Source of the DNA: Kutzneria buriramensis | GTDB lineage: Bacteria; Actinomycetota; Actinomycetes; Mycobacteriales; Pseudonocardiaceae | Direction: 5' to 3' | Assembly: GCF_043575855.1 (NCBI RefSeq) | Contig: NZ_CP144375.1 | Coordinates: 5,146,001-5,210,000, forward strand | Length of the DNA: 64,000 nucleotides | Part shown: piece by piece, positions 62,139-64,000 of the stretch | How the letters are laid out: the number at the start of each line of letters is the position of its first letter | Position numbering within the stretch: the stretch's first letter is position 1 | Position numbers and translations under genes: made by a program | Notes under the pieces: model-generated | The model's database searches: none | Told to the model about the DNA's origin: nothing | The model's input: only the letters and a program-made list of their open reading frames with translations

Positions 62139-63836
62139 TCACTCCATGACGGGCATCAGCGGGCGCTCGTCGGCGCTCTCCTCCTCGCTGGCGCGCTGGA
62201 TGCCGGACTTGGTCGACAGCGGGACCTCCCGCAGGAACCAGACCAGCACGAACGCGATCGCGGTGGTGATGCCGCCGACCAGGAACACGGTGTCCATCGC
62301 GGAGGAGAAGCCCTCCAGCAGCGGCCGCGCCAGCCGGGCGTCGAGCAGCTGGATGAACGAGGTGTTCTCCAGGTCGATGCCGCCGCCGCCACCGGCCAGC
62401 CCCTTGAGGAAGCCGGCGTTGACCGGGTTGGCCAGCACCTGCGGGTCGTGCGTCGCGGCGAGGAACGACGGGTCGGTCTGCGCGGTCTTGAACGCGTTGC
62501 CGATCCGGTCGCCGACCACGCCGAACAGGATGGACAGCGAGATGGCCGTGCCCGCGGTGCCGCCGATGCCGCGGAAGAACGTGGCCGACGCGGTGGCCAC
62601 GCCCATGTCCTGCGGCTTGGCGACGTTCTGGATCGCCAGCACCAGGGTCTGCATGCACAGGCCCAGGCCGATGCCCATGAGCGCCATGACCAGGCCGGCG
62701 ACGGCCAGGTTGGTGTCGGGGCCGAGGCCGGTGAACAGGAACAGCGCCAGCGCCATGGTGGCGGTGCCGATGATCGGCAGCACCTTGTAGCGGCCGGTCC
62801 TGGCGATCACCTGGCCGGAGCTCAGCGACGACACCGTGATGCCGACCATCAACGGCAGCGTGAGCAGGCCGGCGTCGGTGGGCGACTCGCCCTTGACGAT
62901 CTGGAGGTACAGCGGCAGCGCCACCAGGCCGCCGAACATGCCCATGCCGACGATGAAGTTGAGGACGTTGGCCAGGCTGAACACCGAGTTGCGGAACAGT
63001 CGCATCGGCAGCAGCGCGGCGTCGCCCATCCGGCGCTCGACCAGGATGAACGCCACGATGCCGACGGCGCCGACGGCGAACATCGCCAGCGACCCGGCCG
63101 AACCCCAGCCCCACTGCTGGCCCTGCTCGGCCACGATCAGCAGCGGCACCACGCCGAGGCACAGCGTGAGCGCGCCCCAGTAGTCCACCTTCTGCTCGAC
63201 GCGGCGGTGCGGCAGGTTGAGCACCCGGCTGACGACGATCAGCGCGATCACGCCGATCGGCACGTTGACCAGGAACACCCAGCGCCAGCCGTCCACGCCC
63301 AGCAGCGAGTGCAGGCCGGCGAAGAAGCCGCCGACCACCGGGCCGGCCACGCTGGACAGGCCGAACACGGCCAGGAAGTAGCCCTGGTACTTGCCCCGCT
63401 CCCGCGCCGGGATCATGTCGCCGACGATGGCGAAGGCCAGCGACATCAGGCCGCCGGCGCCGACGCCCTGCAGCGCGCGGAACGCGGCCAGCTCGTACAT
63501 CGACGTGGAGATGCCGGACAGCACGGAGCCGACCAGGAAGATGGAGATCGCGGCCAGGTACATGGGCTTGCGGCCGTAGAGGTCGGACAGCTTGCCGTAC
63601 AGCGGGGTCGCGATGGTCGAGGTGATCAGGTACGCGGTGGTGGCCCACGCCTGGAGCGTCTGGCCGTGCAGCTGGTCGGCGATGGTGCGCATGGCGGACG
63701 AGACGATCGTCTGGTCCAGCGCGGCCAGCAGCATGCCCAGCATCAGACCCGAGATCACGGTCATGATCTGACGCTGGGTGAACCCCCCACCGCCGACAAC
63801 GGCGGTGGGTTCCGCCGTGGAAGCGGTCTGTGACAT
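62139..63836 (-). CDS. MFS drug-efflux transporter, DHA2 (EmrB/QacA) family
   Basis: The 565-residue protein has 14 membrane helices. Landmarks are LAALDQTIVSSAMRTIADQL, GKLSDLYGRKPMYL (motif A), RALQGVGAGGLMSLAFAIVGDMIPARERGKYQG (motif B region) and FGLSSVAGPVVGGFFAG (motif C, antiporter type). It is preceded by a MarR-like regulator with which it overlaps by one base (TAATG), so it is translated with it. Export of a toxic compound or antibiotic is inferred. The C-terminal tail is acidic. Confidence 0.92.
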   Translation of the reverse strand: MSQTASTAEPTAVVGGGGFTQRQIMTVISGLMLGMLLAALDQTIVSSAMRTIADQLHGQTLQAWATTAYLITSTIATPLYGKLSDLYGRKPMYLAAISIFLVGSVLSGISTSMYELAAFRALQGVGAGGLMSLAFAIVGDMIPARERGKYQGYFLAVFGLSSVAGPVVGGFFAGLHSLLGVDGWRWVFLVNVPIGVIALIVVSRVLNLPHRRVEQKVDYWGALTLCLGVVPLLIVAEQGQQWGWGSAGSLAMFAVGAVGIVAFILVERRMGDAALLPMRLFRNSVFSLANVLNFIVGMGMFGGLVALPLYLQIVKGESPTDAGLLTLPLMVGITVSSLSSGQVIARTGRYKVLPIIGTATMALALFLFTGLGPDTNLAVAGLVMALMGIGLGLCMQTLVLAIQNVAKPQDMGVATASATFFRGIGGTAGTAISLSILFGVVGDRIGNAFKTAQTDPSFLAATHDPQVLANPVNAGFLKGLAGGGGGIDLENTSFIQLLDARLARPLLEGFSSAMDTVFLVGGITTAIAFVLVWFLREVPLSTKSGIQRASEEESADERPLMPVME

Positions 63837-64000
63837 TACTTCTCCCCTCCCACGCCCGCCTTGTCGGCGAACGCGGCGATGAACACCGGCAGATGGCGCT
63901 CGTAGTCGGTGATGAACCGCTCGAAGAGCTCGGCGAACCGGGCTCGGTCGTCATCGGGCCAGTGCATGATCATTTGTGCGATCTGCGCGTTGCGCCGACC
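63836..64000 (-). CDS. MarR-family regulator, C-terminal part (5' end outside window)
   Basis: Only the last 54 codons are visible. They read GRRNAQIAQMIMHWPDDDRARFAELF and end AFADKAGVGGEK, matching the C-terminal dimerisation helices of MarR proteins. The winged-helix part lies beyond the window edge, so the family call rests on the tail and context. The TAA overlaps the efflux-gene ATG (TAATG), which indicates a regulator-pump operon. Confidence 0.65.
   Translation of the reverse strand, partial: GRRNAQIAQMIMHWPDDDRARFAELFERFITDYERHLPVFIAAFADKAGVGGEK

Overview
The window reads as chromosome of a high-GC actinomycete, most likely a member of the Pseudonocardiaceae (Amycolatopsis/Kutzneria/Lentzea-like). 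Reasons: very high GC, many GTG starts and GTGA/ATGA gene overlaps, Lsr2, a ClpC1-type ClpC, a LiaF-like DUF1707 protein, a DUF6779 protein, and a gene order that matches, from memory, the Mycobacterium tuberculosis block Rv3579c-Rv3628c (rlmB-like, Rv3587c, carbonic anhydrase, mutY, clpC1, lsr2, lysS, coaX, panD, panC, DUF2520, DUF6779, DUF3180, folK-folB-folP-folE, ftsH, hpt, tilS, zincin, dacB, ppa). The genus cannot be fixed from sequence alone. No rRNA, tRNA, CRISPR array, insertion sequence or prophage was seen.

Layout. 1-5.8 kb: 3' part of an rlmB-type rRNA methyltransferase, a lone MBOAT acyltransferase, a TetR regulator divergent from an NAD(P)-binding reductase with two palindromic operators between them, small enzymes, a frameshifted methyltransferase and an envelope-stress-type DUF1707 protein. 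5.8-9.3 kb: zinc-type ABC importer (solute-binding lipoprotein, ATPase, permease) with Zur-like boxes, then a VanZ-like protein. 9.4-16.1 kb: a carbohydrate ABC importer (MsmK/UgpC ATPase, two permeases, solute-binding lipoprotein) with two LacI-family repressors and LacI-type operators. 16.2-19.7 kb: a secreted Leu/Pro-rich protein built from repeated Arg-(Ser/Asp)-Leu-Pro units and two membrane-anchored proteins. 19.8-28.6 kb: carbonic anhydrase, MutY, small metal-binding and RNA-ligase-like proteins, AraC regulator, hydrolase, M1 aminopeptidase, two tandem paralogous lipoproteins and a membrane endonuclease/phosphatase.

28.7-36.9 kb: ClpC, a MarR/efflux-pump divergent pair, a siderophore importer (two permeases and an ATPase) behind a near-perfect DtxR/IdeR iron box, and Lsr2. 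37-43 kb: lysS, a methyltransferase, a truncated histidine-kinase remnant, and the pantothenate/CoA operon DUF2520-panC-panD-coaX. 43.1-48 kb: PrsW-like protease, an NDUFAF7/MidA-like methyltransferase translationally coupled to a stand-alone complex I NuoD-like protein, and a DUF6779 protein. 48-53 kb: the tightly overlapping folate operon folE-folP-folB-folK-DUF3180 behind ftsH. 53.5-64 kb: a VWA/solute-binding fusion protein, hpt-tilS-zincin, an unusually large DacB, inorganic pyrophosphatase, and a MarR-like regulator (partial) with a drug-efflux MFS pump.

The vitamin and nucleotide metabolism genes form a conserved backbone. Genes with no counterpart in the remembered mycobacterial order sit as small islands: the siderophore importer with the MarR/MFS pair, the histidine-kinase scar, the PrsW/NDUFAF7/NuoD-like trio, and the VWA protein. 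The two most interesting loci are the repeat-protein gene at 16.2-18 kb and the methyltransferase/NuoD-like pair at 44.3-46.4 kb.
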